From Molanna angustata (lineage: Eukaryota; Arthropoda; Insecta; Trichoptera; Molannidae), in assembly GCA_963576475.1 (NCBI GenBank), contig OY754967.1:25370651-25434650 (forward strand): a stretch of 64,000 bases of DNA. Direction: 5' to 3'. Position numbers and translations under genes: made by a program. The stretch's first letter is position 1. Each line of letters begins with the position of its first letter. Shown in pieces: positions 10,675-23,100 of the stretch. Below the pieces are notes generated by a model, which did not search any database, was not told the origin of the DNA, and saw nothing but the letters and a program-made list of their open reading frames with translations.

Positions 10675-13239
10675 GTGTTCATATTCATCATAATTATTAT
10701 GGAATTCTACAGTTTGGAAGCCGTGTCAATCGACAGATTCGTTGTGGAATATTATATTATATGTGTTCATATTCATCATAATTATAATGGAATTCTACAG
10801 TTTGGAAGCCGTGTCAATCAACAGATTCGTTGTGGAATATTATATTATATGTGTTCATATTCATCATAATTATTATGGAATTCTACAGTTTGGAAGCCGT
10901 GTCAATCGACAGATTCGTTGTGGAATATATTATATGTGTTCATATTCATCATAATTATTATGGAATTCTACAGTTTGGAAGCCGTGTCAATCGACAGATT
11001 CGTTGTGGTATATTAAATCATATGTGTTCATATTCATCATAATTATTATGGAATTCTACAGTTTGGAAGCCGTGTCAATCGACAGATTCGTTGTGGAATA
11101 TATTATATGTGTTCATATTCATCATAATTATTATGGAATTCTACAGTTTGGAAGCCGTGTCAATCGACAGATTCGTTGTGGAATATATTATATGTGTTCA
11201 TATTCATCATAATTATTATGGAATTTTACAGTTTGGAAGCCGTGTCAATCGACAGATTCGTTGTGGAATATTGTATTATATGTGTTCATATTCATCATAA
11301 TTATTATGGAATTCTACAGTTTGGAAGCCGTGTCAATCAACAGATTCGTTGTGGAATATTATATTATATGTGTTCATATTCATCATAATTATTATGGAAT
11401 TCTACAGTTTGGAAGCCGTGTCAATCGACAGATTCGTTGTGGAATATATTATATGTGTTCATATTCATCATAATTATTATGGAATTCTACAGTTTGGAAG
11501 CCGTGTCAATCGACAGATTCGTTGTGGAACATTATATTATATGTGTTCATATTCATCATAATTATTATGGAATTCTACAGTTTGGAAGCCGTGTCAATCG
11601 ACAGATTCGTTGTGGAATATATTATATGTGTTCATATTCATCATAATTATTATGGAATTCTGCAGTTTGGAAGCCGTGTCAATCGACAGATTCGTTGTGG
11701 AATATTATATTATATGTGTTCATATTCATCATAATTATTATGGAATTCTACAGTTTGGAAGCCGTGTCAATCGACAGATTCGTTGTGGAATATATTATAT
11801 GTGTTCATATTCATCATAATTATTATGGAATTCTGCAGTTTGGAAGCCGTGTCAATCGACAGATTCGTTGTGGAATATATTATATGTGTTCATATTCATC
11901 ATAATTATTATGGAATTCTGCAGTTTGGAAGCCGTGTCAATCGACAGATTCGTTGTGGAATATTATATTATATGTGTTCATATTCATCATAATTATTATG
12001 GAATTCTACAGTTTGGAAGCCGTGTCAATCGACAGATTCGTTGTGGAATATATTATATGTGTTCATATTCATCATAATTATTATGGAATTCTACAGTTTG
12101 GAAGCCGTGTCAATCGACAGATTCGTTGTGGAATATATTATATGTGTTCATATTCATCATAATTATTATGGAATTCTGCAGCTTGGAAGGCGTGTCAATC
12201 GACAGATTCGTTGTGGAATATTATATTATATGTGTTCATATTCATCATAATTATTATGGAATTCTACAGTCTGGAAGCCGTGTCAATCGACAGATTCGTT
12301 GTGGAATATATTATATGTGTTCATATTCATCATAATTATTATGGAATTCTGCAGTTTGGAAGCCGTGTCAATCGACAGATTCGTTGTGGAATATTATATT
12401 ATATGTGTTCATATTCATCATAATTATTTGGAATTCTACAGTTTGGAAGCCGTGTCAATCGACAGATTCGTTGTGGAATATATTATATGTGTTCATATTC
12501 ATCATAATTATTATGGAATTCTACAGTTTGGAAGCCGTGTCAATCGACAGATTCGTTGTGGAATATTATATTATATGTGTTCATATTCATCATAATTATT
12601 ATGGAATTCTACAGTTTGGAAGCCGTGTCAATCGACAGATTCGTTGTGGAATATATTATATGTGTTCATATTCATCATAATTATTATGGAATTCTACAGT
12701 TTGGAAGCCGTGTCAATCGACAGATTCGTTGTGGAATATTATATTATATGTGTTCATATTCATCATAATTATTATGGAATTTTACAGTTTGGAAGCCGTG
12801 TCAATCGACAGATTCGTTGTGGAATATTGTATTATATGTGTTCATATTCATCATAATTATTATGGAATTCTACAGTTTGGAAGCCGTGTCAATCGACAGA
12901 TTCGTTGTGGAATATTATATTATATGTGTTCATATTCATCATAATTATTATGGAATTCTACAGTTTGGAAGCCGTGTCAATCGACAGATTCGTTGTGGAA
13001 TATATTATATGTGTTCATATTCATCATAATTATTATGGAATTCTGCAGTTTGGAAGCCGTGTCAATCGACAGATTCGTTGTGGAATATATTATATGTGTT
13101 CATATTCATCATAATTATTATGGAATTCTGCAGTTTGGAAGCCGTGTCAATCGACAGATTCGTTGTGGAATATTATATTATATGTGTTCATATTCATCAT
13201 AATTATTATGGAATTCTACAGTTTGGAAGCCGTGTCAAT
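10675..13239 (+). repeat. EcoRI-type satellite array, left block (about 30 monomers)
   Basis: Tandem monomers of 85 or 88 bp. The 3-bp difference comes from GAATATATTATATG versus GAATATTATATTATATG. Each monomer has one EcoRI site (GAATTC). In a subset, TTCTACAG is TTCTGCAG, which adds a PstI site. Further variants are GAATTTTACAG and TAATTATTTGG (1-bp deletion). The start is in unique DNA at about 10675. The right edge is the target duplication of the hAT insertion, and the array resumes in the same orientation and phase at 16264. Overlapping plus-strand open frames in the monomers are a by-product of the repeat. Confidence 0.97.
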
Positions 13240-13327
13240 TAGATATGAGCGCCGATAGACAATTTGTCGGCGGCGGCGCGCCGACTCGAGAGTGTCGGCG
13301 GCGGCGGCGTTTCGGCGGCGCGACTAT

Positions 13328-13901
13328 ACTTAATTTCCATGTCCAGACCCTATTTGCACCCTCTTCAATATCTTGCAGCCATCACAGGCTTGTTGCTTGC
13401 AGTCAGGGGGTCCTCCTCATTATAAGGTTCCCCCATGAGTGGGCAAACCAACAGGTGCGCCGCGTTTTGCTCTTCTCCACAATCGCACGTCACATCCTGC
13501 TCGCCCCCCAGCAGTTTCCATCTCTGGATGTTTACCTTACATCTACTCACACCCGTTCTGAGTCTGTTCAGGGCTGAACAAATCCCGTAAGGGAGGTGTT
13601 ATCCGGTTGGGAGAGTCTCGCTTGGTTTTAACCATTCATTTCATGCGGGGTGGTGTGCAATTCATTGGTTTTCGATAGGAAGCTGCGTCTTGACCTGAGC
13701 CTCGGTACGGGGGGGTCGGGTCGTGCCCGATCCCTTTTTTGTTTTCGTCTTTCTTCCTCGGCTGCGACAGTTCTACGTATATTTAGCGGTGCAATCCCAT
13801 CCAGGAGATGGACCTTTTCCTTGGGATTAAGCCTGGGGAATCATATGATTAGGCGTCCTGTCTCGCTCAGGGCCACATCGACGTTCTTGAAGTATGAGGA
13901 T
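13328..13901 (-). mobile_element. Non-LTR retroelement fragment nested in the hAT, 12-bp TSD
   Basis: The 12-mer CGGCGCGACTAT occurs at 13316-13327 and 13902-13913, directly outside this segment, marking an independent insertion into the hAT. Minus-strand translation gives the C-terminal end of a non-LTR ORF2: FKNVDVALSETGRL, then a stop, LDGIAPLNIRRTVAAEEE, SRRSFLSKTN, and in another frame LRTGVSRCKVNIQRW, TCDCGEEQNAAHLLVCPL. The CDCGEEQ...HLLVCP stretch is the Cys/His motif near the end of many insect elements. At least one stop and one frame change break it. The 3' end (position 13328) has no poly(A). Confidence 0.85.
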
Positions 13902-14057
13902 CGGCGCGACTATGAAGGCAAATTTTTATAGGAAAATCAATGTAATGCGTTATTTTCTGCTCAACCGCAGTTTTATTTAAAATAATTTACAAATAAGGGA
14001 TAAAATTATATAAAATTCAACAAGTAAACACACCAATAATCAATAGGTTTACATTAT

Positions 14058-14542
14058 TATTTTTTTTTTTTATTTTTTTTTTTATTTATTTATCAAGGAA
14101 ACATACAGTTTTATAAATAAATTGTAATGGTACAAAATGATTATCAAATAAACCAGCAAAGTTTCCATAAATGGTTTACAATAAGATACTTGATGAAGGA
14201 AAAAACATTAGCTATAGCAAGAGGAAGAATAAACAAGATTGAAATAAAACATAACATAATAAAAAATAAAAATAATTAAATAATTAACCAGTTAACCAGT
14301 CAAGAAAAGAAAAAAAAAGAAAACAGTTAACACGTACCCACATATAAGTTTTAAAGTATTCTTTTCACACAATATTAAAAAGTTTTCTTTTAAAAACTGC
14401 AAAATCGTTATTTAGAATATCTATATCAGATTTAATGACAGAATTATACAATTTACAACTGCGTCTGACAAAAGAGTTCTGCGCATAATTAGTTTTACAC
14501 ATAGGAATAGCAAATAATTCATTATGTATAACATCAACTATA
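14058..14542 (-). mobile_element. Jockey/CR1-like 3' end nested in the hAT, 16-bp TSD
   Basis: The 16-mer AATAGGTTTACATTAT flanks the segment exactly (14042-14057 and 14543-14558). On the minus strand the left edge is an interrupted poly(A) (T-rich, 14058-14093), and about 270 bp upstream of that tail lies the end of an ORF2: KTNYAQNSFVRRSCKLYNSV, then NNDFAVFKRKLFNIV and stop (about 14365-14520). This is the 'R..Y.....Y.S.........FK.KL' C-terminus seen in jockey/CR1-type elements. It is 5'-truncated. It shares its terminal protein pattern with the piece at 61390-62050. Confidence 0.85.
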
Positions 14543-14841
14543 AATAGGTTTACATTATATAAAAATCAACGTTTGTTGCTAAATAAATCAAGGTGTAAAC
14601 AGCTTTTTACATTCTTATAAATTACACAGAGCAATAAACACTGCACAAGCAAATCTAGAGAATAAAACTAAATTGAGATCAATGATAAAAATATAAGAAT
14701 TATTCTTCTTTTCTTAAGACAAAAAAAACAATGGAGATTAAAATTAAAGCAATTCGAAGAGATTAAATTAAATGTTAAAAGTATTTAAAAATATATTTAA
14801 TGCAACCGAAAATAAATGATAACATTAAAATAACATAACTA

Positions 14842-16246
14842 TTATGGAGCATCAGTTTTGCAGTGACCATAGTTGTCGTGTATAAACATGATACGATTGA
14901 TACTCAAAGGATTTAGACGGGATCTTTTAGTTGTTATTATTTGACCAGTGACAGAAAATACCCTTTCACTTGGGGTACTAGTCGCTGGAACAAATAATAT
15001 TGCACGAACCAATTTCGACAGCAAAGGAAATGAGAATTTTCGGTCTTTCCAGAATTCAAGCACGTTATCATCGTAGGGCTGAAGATCTTTAACTGTGGCT
15101 GTGCTGAAATATTTCCAGCACTCATTTTCAACATCGCTGTCCACATCAAATTGTGCGCTACTATGCAGTTTTGCCAAATCCATCAAGAAAGAAGTCTTCG
15201 AGGTACTCGGTTCAGGTGTTTTATGGCTTCCTTGGAGTGTTGGGTCAGTAACATCTTCATCTTTCAGGATAGATTTTACCATTTTTGATAAAAATTCTAC
15301 CTTGGTAGTCTCACGGCTTTCCATGCATGCGTCAATTTCCTTGATTGAATGGAATCTGCAGTCTAACAAAGTGGCCGCAACAATCAGATCTGTGGCAGGA
15401 AAGCGGTGTTCCAATTTCCGCAACATATTATTCTTCATCCTGGTAATTACGAGTGGCTCCCTGTCGCTACACTCATCTAATAATCGCCTTATTTCTGATT
15501 TAAAAACCAACGCCAAGTTAATCGTAGATTGCGATTCGGAACTCAACATATCCACGATTGTTTTGAATCTGTCCAAAAATGATGTTAAGGTTAAAATCAA
15601 GTTATATTCGTTCTCATTGAGTAAAAGAGCACTGCGGTCTATATCTATTAGCATGTCCCTAAATAGGCCGACGATTCGCACTGTGACCAATGCTTGTCAG
15701 CATCATTAGCATGCTGTGCCACCTAGTAGGCGTACTCGTCTTGATGGTTGGAGGAGCACCAGTTGTGAGGTTTGTTGTAGACGATAAATCATCCCCGTCT
15801 TCATCTGACGTGTTATCGTCTGTGTCATCGTCTGTGTTTTCTGAATGTTCGCCAATTGTTTCAAGAGACAACAACAGTTCACGTTGTTCTTTGTTGGCGG
15901 CGGCTTCTAGTTGCGGTGCTCTGTATCTCAAATGTTTAACTATCTTCTTACATTTGGTGATCAGTGAAAGAATTTCATCGGTGCACTGGATACCATCAAC
16001 GGTGACCAGGTTATGCAGAGCATGTCCAAGGCAAAGATGATTCTTCATATTTAGTAGATTTGCAGCTCTTTTCATATTACTCCCAGAGTCCGTCACCAAA
16101 ATAATATCACTTTGTGGAATTTGAAATTCTTCCAATATGTCCTGAATTTCCTTTTTAATTTTTTCGCCAGAATGTTTCCCAGTAACTTGTTTTGTTGCTA
16201 GGGTAAAATTCGTAAGCTGCATGTCGATTGACACTAGATATGTCGG
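14842..16246 (-). pseudogene. hAT transposase pseudogene (ZBED-like), N-truncated and frameshifted
   Basis: Two minus-strand frames together cover the middle and C-terminal parts of a hAT transposase. The upstream frame (to about 15659) has the catalytic-core signature VTDSGSNMKRA followed by CLGHALHNLV, an acidic linker and TPTRWHS. The downstream frame (stop at 14842) continues with a conserved helical region and ends in the hAT dimerisation domain, residues about 208-273 of that frame, including FWKDRKFSFPLLS, PATSTPSERVFS and KRSRLNP. The frames meet near 15690, so at least one frameshift separates them. The BED zinc finger and first part of the RNase-H-like fold are missing. The first ATG (16268-16270) lies in the flanking satellite, so the apparent start is not genuine. 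Not functional; its only plausible role now is as a non-autonomous substrate. Confidence 0.9.
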
Positions 16247-16276
16247 CGCGGCGCTCATATCTAGTGTCAATCGACA
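16222..16276. repeat. 21-bp inverted repeat spanning the hAT end, TSD and satellite flank
   Basis: Arms 16222-16242 and 16256-16276 are perfect reverse complements, with a 13-base GC-rich loop (16243-16255). The right arm covers the last bases of the hAT terminus, the full 8-bp TSD and 5 bases of satellite. The left arm lies inside the hAT, in what now reads as transposase codons. The left arm therefore contains a copy of DNA that only existed side by side after insertion at this locus. Confidence 0.9.
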
Positions 16277-19200
16277 GATTCGTTGTGGAATATATTATAT
16301 GTGTTCATATTCATCATAATTATTATGGAATTCTACAGTTTGGAAGCCGTGTCAATCGACAGATTCGTTGTGGAATATATTATATGTGTTCATATTCATC
16401 ATAATTATTATGGAATTCTACAGTTTGGAAGCCGTGTCAATCGACAGATTCGTTGTGGAATATTATATTATATGTGTTCATATTCATCATAATTATTATG
16501 GAATTCTACAGTTTGGAAGCCGTGTCAATCGACAGATTCGTTGTGGAATATATTATATGTGTTCATATTCATCATAATTATTATGGAATTCTACAGTTTG
16601 GAAGCCGTGTCAATCGACAGATTCGTTGTGGAATATTATATTATATGTGTTCATATTCATCATAATTATTATGGAATTTTACAGTTTGGAAGCCGTGTCA
16701 ATCGACAGATTCGTTGTGGAATATTGTATTTTATGTGTTCATATTCATCATAATTATTATGGAATTCTACAGTTTGGAAGCCGTGTCAATCGACAGATTC
16801 GTTGTGGAATATATTATATGTGTTCATATTCATCATAATTATTATGGAATTCTACAGTTTGGAAGCCGTGTCAATCGACAGATTCGTTGTGGAATATATT
16901 ATATGTGTTCATATTCATCATAATTATTATGGAATTCTGCAGTTTGGAAGCCGTGTCAATCGACAGATTCGTTGTGGAATATATTATATGTGTTCATATT
17001 CATCATAATTATTATGGAATTCTGCAGTTTGGAAGCCGTGTCAATCGACAGATTCGTTGTGGAATATTATATTATATGTGTTCATATTCATCATAATTAT
17101 TATGGAATTCTACAGTTTGGAAGCCGTGTCAATCGACAGATTCGTTGTGGAATATATTATATGTGTTCATATTCATCATAATTATTATGGAATTCTGCAG
17201 TTTGGAAGCCGTGTCAATCGACAGATTCGTTGTGGAATATTATATTATATGTGTTCATATTCATCATAATTATTTGGAATTCTACAGTTTGGAAGCCGTG
17301 TCAATCGACAGATTCGTTGTGGAATATATTATATGTGTTCATATTCATCATAATTATTATGGAATTCTACAGTTTGGAAGCCGTGTCAATCGACAGATTC
17401 GTTGTGGAATATATTATATGTGTTCATATTCATCATAATTATTATGGAATTCTGCAGTTTGGAAGCCGTGTCAATCGACAGATTCGTTGTGGAATATTAT
17501 ATTATATGTGTTCATATTCATCATAATTATTTGGAATTCTACAGTTTGGAAGCCGTGTCAATCGACAGATTCGTTGTGGAATATATTATATGTGTTCATA
17601 TTCATCATAATTATTATGGAATTCTACAGTTTGGAAGCCGTGTCAATCGACAGATTCGTTGTGGAATATTATATTATATGTGTTCATATTCATCATAATT
17701 ATTATGGAATTTTACAGTTTGGAAGCCGTGTCAATCGACAGATTCGTTGTGGAATATTGTATTTTATGTGTTCATATTCATCATAATTATTATGGAATTC
17801 TACAGTTTGGAAGCCGTGTCAATCGACAGATTCGTTGTGGAATATATTATATGTGTTCATATTCATCATAATTATTATGGAATTCTACAGTTTGGAAGCC
17901 GTGTCAATCGACAGATTCGTTGTGGAATATATTATATGTGTTCATATTCATCATAATTATTATGGAATTCTGCAGTTTGGAAGCCGTGTCAATCGACAGA
18001 TTCGTTGTGGAATATATTATATGTGTTCATATTCATCATAATTATTATGGAATTCTGCAGTTTGGAAGCCGTGTCAATCGACAGATTCGTTGTGGAATAT
18101 TATATTATATGTGTTCATATTCATCATAATTATTATGGAATTCTACAGTTTGGAAGCCGTGTCAATCGACAGATTCGTTGTGGAATATATTATATGTGTT
18201 CATATTCATCATAATTATTATGGAATTCTGCAGTTTGGAAGCCGTGTCAATCGACAGATTCGTTGTGGAATATTATATTATATGTGTTCATATTCATCAT
18301 AATTATTTGGAATTCTACAGTTTGGAAGCCGTGTCAATCGACAGATTCGTTGTGGAATATATTATATGTGTTCATATTCATCATAATTATTATGGAATTC
18401 TACAGTTTGGAAGCCGTGTCAATCGACAGATTCGTTGTGGAATATTATATTATATGTGTTCATATTCATCATAATTATTATGGAATTCTACAGTTTGGAA
18501 GCCGTGTCAATCGACAGATTCGTTGTGGAATATATTATATGTGTTCATATTCATCATAATTATTATGGAATTCTACAGTTTGGAAGCCGTGTCAATCGAC
18601 AGATTCGTTGTGGAATATATTATATGTGTTCATATTCATCATAATTATTATGGAATTCTGCAGTTTGAAAGCCGTGTCAATCGACAGATTCGTTGTGGAA
18701 TATTATATTATATGTGTTCATATTCATCATAATTATTATGGAATTCTACAGTTTGGAAGCCGTGTCAATCGACAGATTCGTTGTGGAATATATTATATGT
18801 GTTCATATTCATCATAATTATTATGGAATTCTACAGTTTGGAAGCCGTGTCAATCGACAGATTCGTTGTGGAATATTATATTATATGTGTTCATATTCAT
18901 CATAATTATTATGGAATTCTACAGTTTGGAAGCCGTGTCAATCGACAGATTCGTTGTGGAATATTATATTATATGTGTTCATATTCATCATAATTATTAT
19001 GGAATTCTACAGTTTGGAAGCCGTGTCAATCGACAGATTCGTTGTGGAATATTATATTATATGTGTTCATATTCATCATAATTATTATGGAATTCTACAG
19101 TTTGGAAGCCGTGTCAATCGACAGATTCGTTGTGGAATATATTATATGTGTTCATATTCATCATAATTATTATGGAATTCTGCAGTTTGGAAGCCGTGTC

Positions 19201-21884
19201 AATCGACAGATTCGTTGTGGAATATATTATATGTGTTCATATTCATCATAATTATTATGGAATTCTACAGTTTGGAAGCCGTGTCGATCGACAGATTCGT
19301 TGTGGAATATATTATATGTGTTCATATTCATCATAATTATTATGGAATTCTACAGTTTGGAAGCCGTGTCAATCGACAGATTCGTTGTGGAATATATTAT
19401 ATGTGTTCATATTCATCATAATTATTATGGAATTCTGCAGTTTGGAAGCCGTGTCAATCGACAGATTCGTTGTGGAATATTATATTATATGTGTTCATAT
19501 TCATCATAATTATTTGGAATTCTACAGTTTGGAAGCCGTGTCAATCGACAGATTCGTTGTGGAATATATTATATGTGTTCATATTCATCATAATTATTAT
19601 GGAATTCTACAGTTTGGAAGCCGTGTCAATCGACAGATTCGTTGTGGAATATTATATTATATGTGTTCATATTCATCATAATTATTATGGAATTCTACAG
19701 TTTGGAAGCCGTGTCAATCGACAGATTCGTTGTGGAATATATTATATGTGTTCATATTCATCATAATTATTATGGAATTCTACAGTTTGGAAGCCGTGTC
19801 AATCGACAGATTCGTTGTGGAATATTATATTATATGTGTTCATATTCATCATAATTATTATGGAATTTTACAGTTTGGAAGCCGTGTCAATCGACAGATT
19901 CGTTGTGGAATATTGTATTTTATGTGTTCATATTCATCATAATTATTATGGAATTCTACAGTTTGGAAGCCGTGTCAATCGACAGATTCGTTGTGGAATA
20001 TATTATATGTGTTCATATTCATCATAATTATTATGGAATTCTACAGTTTGGAAGCCGTGTCAATCGACAGATTCGTTGTGGAATATATTATATGTGTTCA
20101 TATTCATCATAATTATTATGGAATTCTGCAGTTTGGAAGCCGTGTCAATCGACAGATTCGTTGTGGAATATATTATATGTGTTCATATTCATCATAATTA
20201 TTATGGAATTCTGCAGTTTGGAAGCCGTGTCAATCGACAGATTCGTTGTGGAATATTATATTATATGTGTTCATATTCATCATAATTATTATGGAATTCT
20301 ACAGTTTGGAAGCCGTGTCAATCGACAGATTCGTTGTGGAATATATTATATGTGTTCATATTCATCATAATTATTATGGAATTCTGCAGTTTGGAAGCCG
20401 TGTCAATCGACAGATTCGTTGTGGAATATTATATTATATGTGTTCATATTCATCATAATTATTTGGAATTCTACAGTTTGGAAGCCGTGTCAATCGACAG
20501 ATTCGTTGTGGAATATATTATATGTGTTCATATTCATCATAATTATTATGGAATTCTACAGTTTGGAAGCCGTGTCAATCGACAGATTCGTTGTGGAATA
20601 TTATATTATATGTGTTCATATTCATCATAATTATTATGGAATTCTACAGTTTGGAAGCCGTGTCAATCGACAGATTCGTTGTGGAATATATTATATGTGT
20701 TCATATTCATCATAATTATTATGGAATTCTACAGTTTGGAAGCCGTGTCAATCGACAGATTCGTTGTGGAATATATTATATGTGTTCATATTCATCATAA
20801 TTATTATGGAATTCTGCAGTTTGAAAGCCGTGTCAATCGACAGATTCGTTGTGGAATATTATATTATATGTGTTCATATTCATCATAATTATTATGGAAT
20901 TCTACAGTTTGGAAGCCGTGTCAATCGACAGATTCGTTGTGGAATATATTATATGTGTTCATATTCATCATAATTATTATGGAATTCTACAGTTTGGAAG
21001 CCGTGTCAATCGACAGATTCGTTGTGGAATATTATATTATATGTGTTCATATTCATCATAATTATTATGGAATTCTACAGTTTGGAAGCCGTGTCAATCG
21101 ACAGATTCGTTGTGGAATATTATATTATATGTGTTCATATTCATCATAATTATTATGGAATTCTACAGTTTGGAAGCCGTGTCAATCGACAGATTCGTTG
21201 TGGAATATTATATTATATGTGTTCATATTCATCATAATTATTATGGAATTCTACAGTTTGGAAGCCGTGTCAATCGACAGATTCGTTGTGGAATATATTA
21301 TATGTGTTCATATTCATCATAATTATTATGGAATTCTGCAGTTTGGAAGCCGTGTCAATCGACAGATTCGTTGTGGAATATTATATTATATGTGTTCATA
21401 TTCATCATAATTATTATGGAATTCTACAGTTTGGAAGCCGTGTCAATCGACAGATTCGTTGTGGAATATATTATATGTGTTCATATTCATCATAATTATT
21501 ATGGAATTCTACAGTTTGGAAGCCGTGTCAATCGACAGATTCGTTGTGGAATATATTATATGTGTTCATATTCATCATAATTATTATGGAATTCTGCAGT
21601 TTGGAAGCCGTGTCAATCGACAGATTCGTTGTGGAATATTATATTATATGTGTTCATATTCATCATAATTATTATGGAATTCTACAGTTTGGAAGCCGTG
21701 TCAATCGACAGATTCGTTGTGGAATATATTATATGTGTTCATATTCATCATAATTATTATGGAATTCTACAGTTTGGAAGCCGTGTATCGACAGATTCGT
21801 TGTGGAATATTATATTATATGTGTTCATATTCATCATAATTATTATGGAATTCTACAGTTTGGAAGCCGTATCAATCGACGATT
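16264..21884 (+). repeat. EcoRI-type satellite array, right block (about 65 monomers), higher-order structure
   Basis: Same 85/88-bp monomer and orientation as the left block. Variant monomers recur at fixed offsets. GAATTTTACAG with the TATTTTATG variant occurs near 16670-16735, 17705-17770 and 19862-19925. The TAATTATTTGG deletion occurs near 17270, 17527, 18303, 19511 and 20460. TTTGAAAGCC occurs near 18665 and 20821. The spacings are 1033 bp (12 monomers) and 2156 bp (25 monomers), showing segmental duplication inside the array. The last monomers are degenerate (GCCGTGTATCG, GCCGTATCAATCGACGATTG), and unique DNA starts at about 21885. Confidence 0.97.
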
Positions 21885-22865
21885 GAAAACTGCTGATAAT
21901 AATACCATTATTATTCTAAGGATCTTATAACATTTTCAACCTCTAAGTTTGGTACATTTTGCATCAATATGGCCACATTATGTACATATACGGGAGTCAA
22001 ATTATATTAATAATAATAATTTGAGTTGCTTCGGTAATATGTGTTGCAAACACATCACCATAAAATAATGTTATATATAAGAAGGTATCTATAGGTTCCT
22101 ATGTATGTCTTGTGGTTTCAAGAACAAAAAGTTTATCGAACCCTCGGACTACGAAAATGGGTTACAGTTGGTTAAACTATTAATGGCACGTTACTAATAT
22201 TATTAACAAAAAATAAAAAATAATTAATACAAAATAGTACCTACTGTAATTGAGATCATGAAATTGTTCATAAATCTGCGAATAAATTTGAGAGCTTCTG
22301 GGTTTGGCGCAGCAATGGAACTATTGTCGAGTATAGTTTCCGGCAAATAACTTGAGTATTTTTGTCGTGGATGAGGACAATTTGCACGTACATCAATCAG
22401 AGAAAAAAAAAACAAATTTGCGGTCTGTGAAACCTACACGATTTCTCAAATTATTTCGCGATATCTAGATCATTTTCACAGTCCAATATTGTGTAACAGA
22501 GAGCTATGATTTTGAAATTATATGGTTATTTTTTACATCTATTTCTCAATGGGTACCGTGTCGTGTAGGGAGTACATAAGTATTATGAATTTCGTCGTGA
22601 TGTGTTTGTTTGTATGGCATAAGAGGGCCTTCGAGATGTTATCGTTTTGTTAGAAAACAGTAAATCCAAAGGACATTGGGCAAACGGTGAAAATAATATT
22701 TAATAATTAAAACAGCAAAAAAAAAACAATTAATAATTAAAACAGCAAAAAAAGGAAAAAACCATCTACATATACCTCCATATTAACTAATTTTTAATTA
22801 ATAATTAATTTTTATTTATTTTTTTCCTTCTCTTTAAATAATATAAATATTTTAAACTGCATATA
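21885..22865. other. No gene; contains a relative of the 9.4-kb Helitron-like segment
   Basis: Positions about 22525-22620 (ACATCTATTTCTCAATGGGTACC ... CGTGATGTGTTTGTTTGTATGGC) are a diverged copy of 9450-9520. Positions 22701-22755 hold a short direct repeat (TTTAATAATTAAAACAGCAAAAAA). No exon or RNA gene seen. Confidence 0.5.
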
Positions 22866-22869
22866 TAAA

Positions 22870-23100
22870 ATTGTCGGCATTCGTGCTTAGTTGGTTAGGT
22901 ATCTGACTGCTGATCCAAAGGTCCCGGGTTCGATTCCCGGTGGAGACTCAGTTTTTATTTTTTTTAGTCTGGATCTGTGCGACGATTAATATCGCTCCAG
23001 AATGTGGCTACTTGTTATTGGGTGCATGTTAAATTAATATTTTACATAGTACCTGTTAGGTTACCCTTTGAAGAAAAGTAAAATAAAATAAATAAATAAA
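22870..23100 (+). mobile_element. tRNA-derived SINE (family A), fullest copy
   Basis: The 5' part is tRNA-like, with an A-box-like GTGCTTAGTTGGTTAGG and a B box GGTTCGATTCC in a good T-arm (CCGGG...CCCGG). The ends of the would-be acceptor stem do not pair, so it is not a tRNA gene. The body has CTCCAGAATGTGGCTACTTG and TTATTGGGTGCATGTTAAAT blocks and ends in a TAAAATAAAATAAATAAATAAA tail. Diverged copies of the same family occur at 25940-26095, 31850-31950, 50985-51118 and 53826-53957. Confidence 0.8.

Larger units (their letters stand above)
13240..16263 (-). mobile_element. hAT transposon inserted in the satellite, 8-bp TSD
   Basis: The element begins TAGATATGAGCGCCG and ends with its reverse complement CGGCGCTCATATCTA, a 15-bp terminal inverted repeat. 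The satellite sequence GTGTCAAT occurs directly outside both ends (13232-13239 and 16264-16271): a perfect 8-bp target duplication, diagnostic of hAT elements. Transposase remnants lie on the minus strand (14842-16246). The element is 3024 bp, but 574 and 485 bp of that are later retroelement insertions with their own target duplications. Removing these and the extra TSD copies leaves about 1.94 kb, too short for a full hAT, and the transposase N-terminus is missing, so it is an internally deleted, dead copy. Confidence 0.95.

Noticed and set aside
16268..16270. ATG as start of the hAT transposase
   Set aside because: It lies outside the element, in the duplicated target/satellite sequence, and the following codons come from the terminal repeat.
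10675..21884. Dozens of overlapping 68-99-codon plus-strand open frames
   Set aside because: They are the satellite monomer read in frame, with no start context, no domain and identical wording in every copy. They reflect the absence of stops in one frame of the repeat.
22870..22950. A tRNA gene
   Set aside because: The B box and T arm look good, but the acceptor ends do not pair and the sequence continues into a SINE body with an A-rich tail found in other copies.
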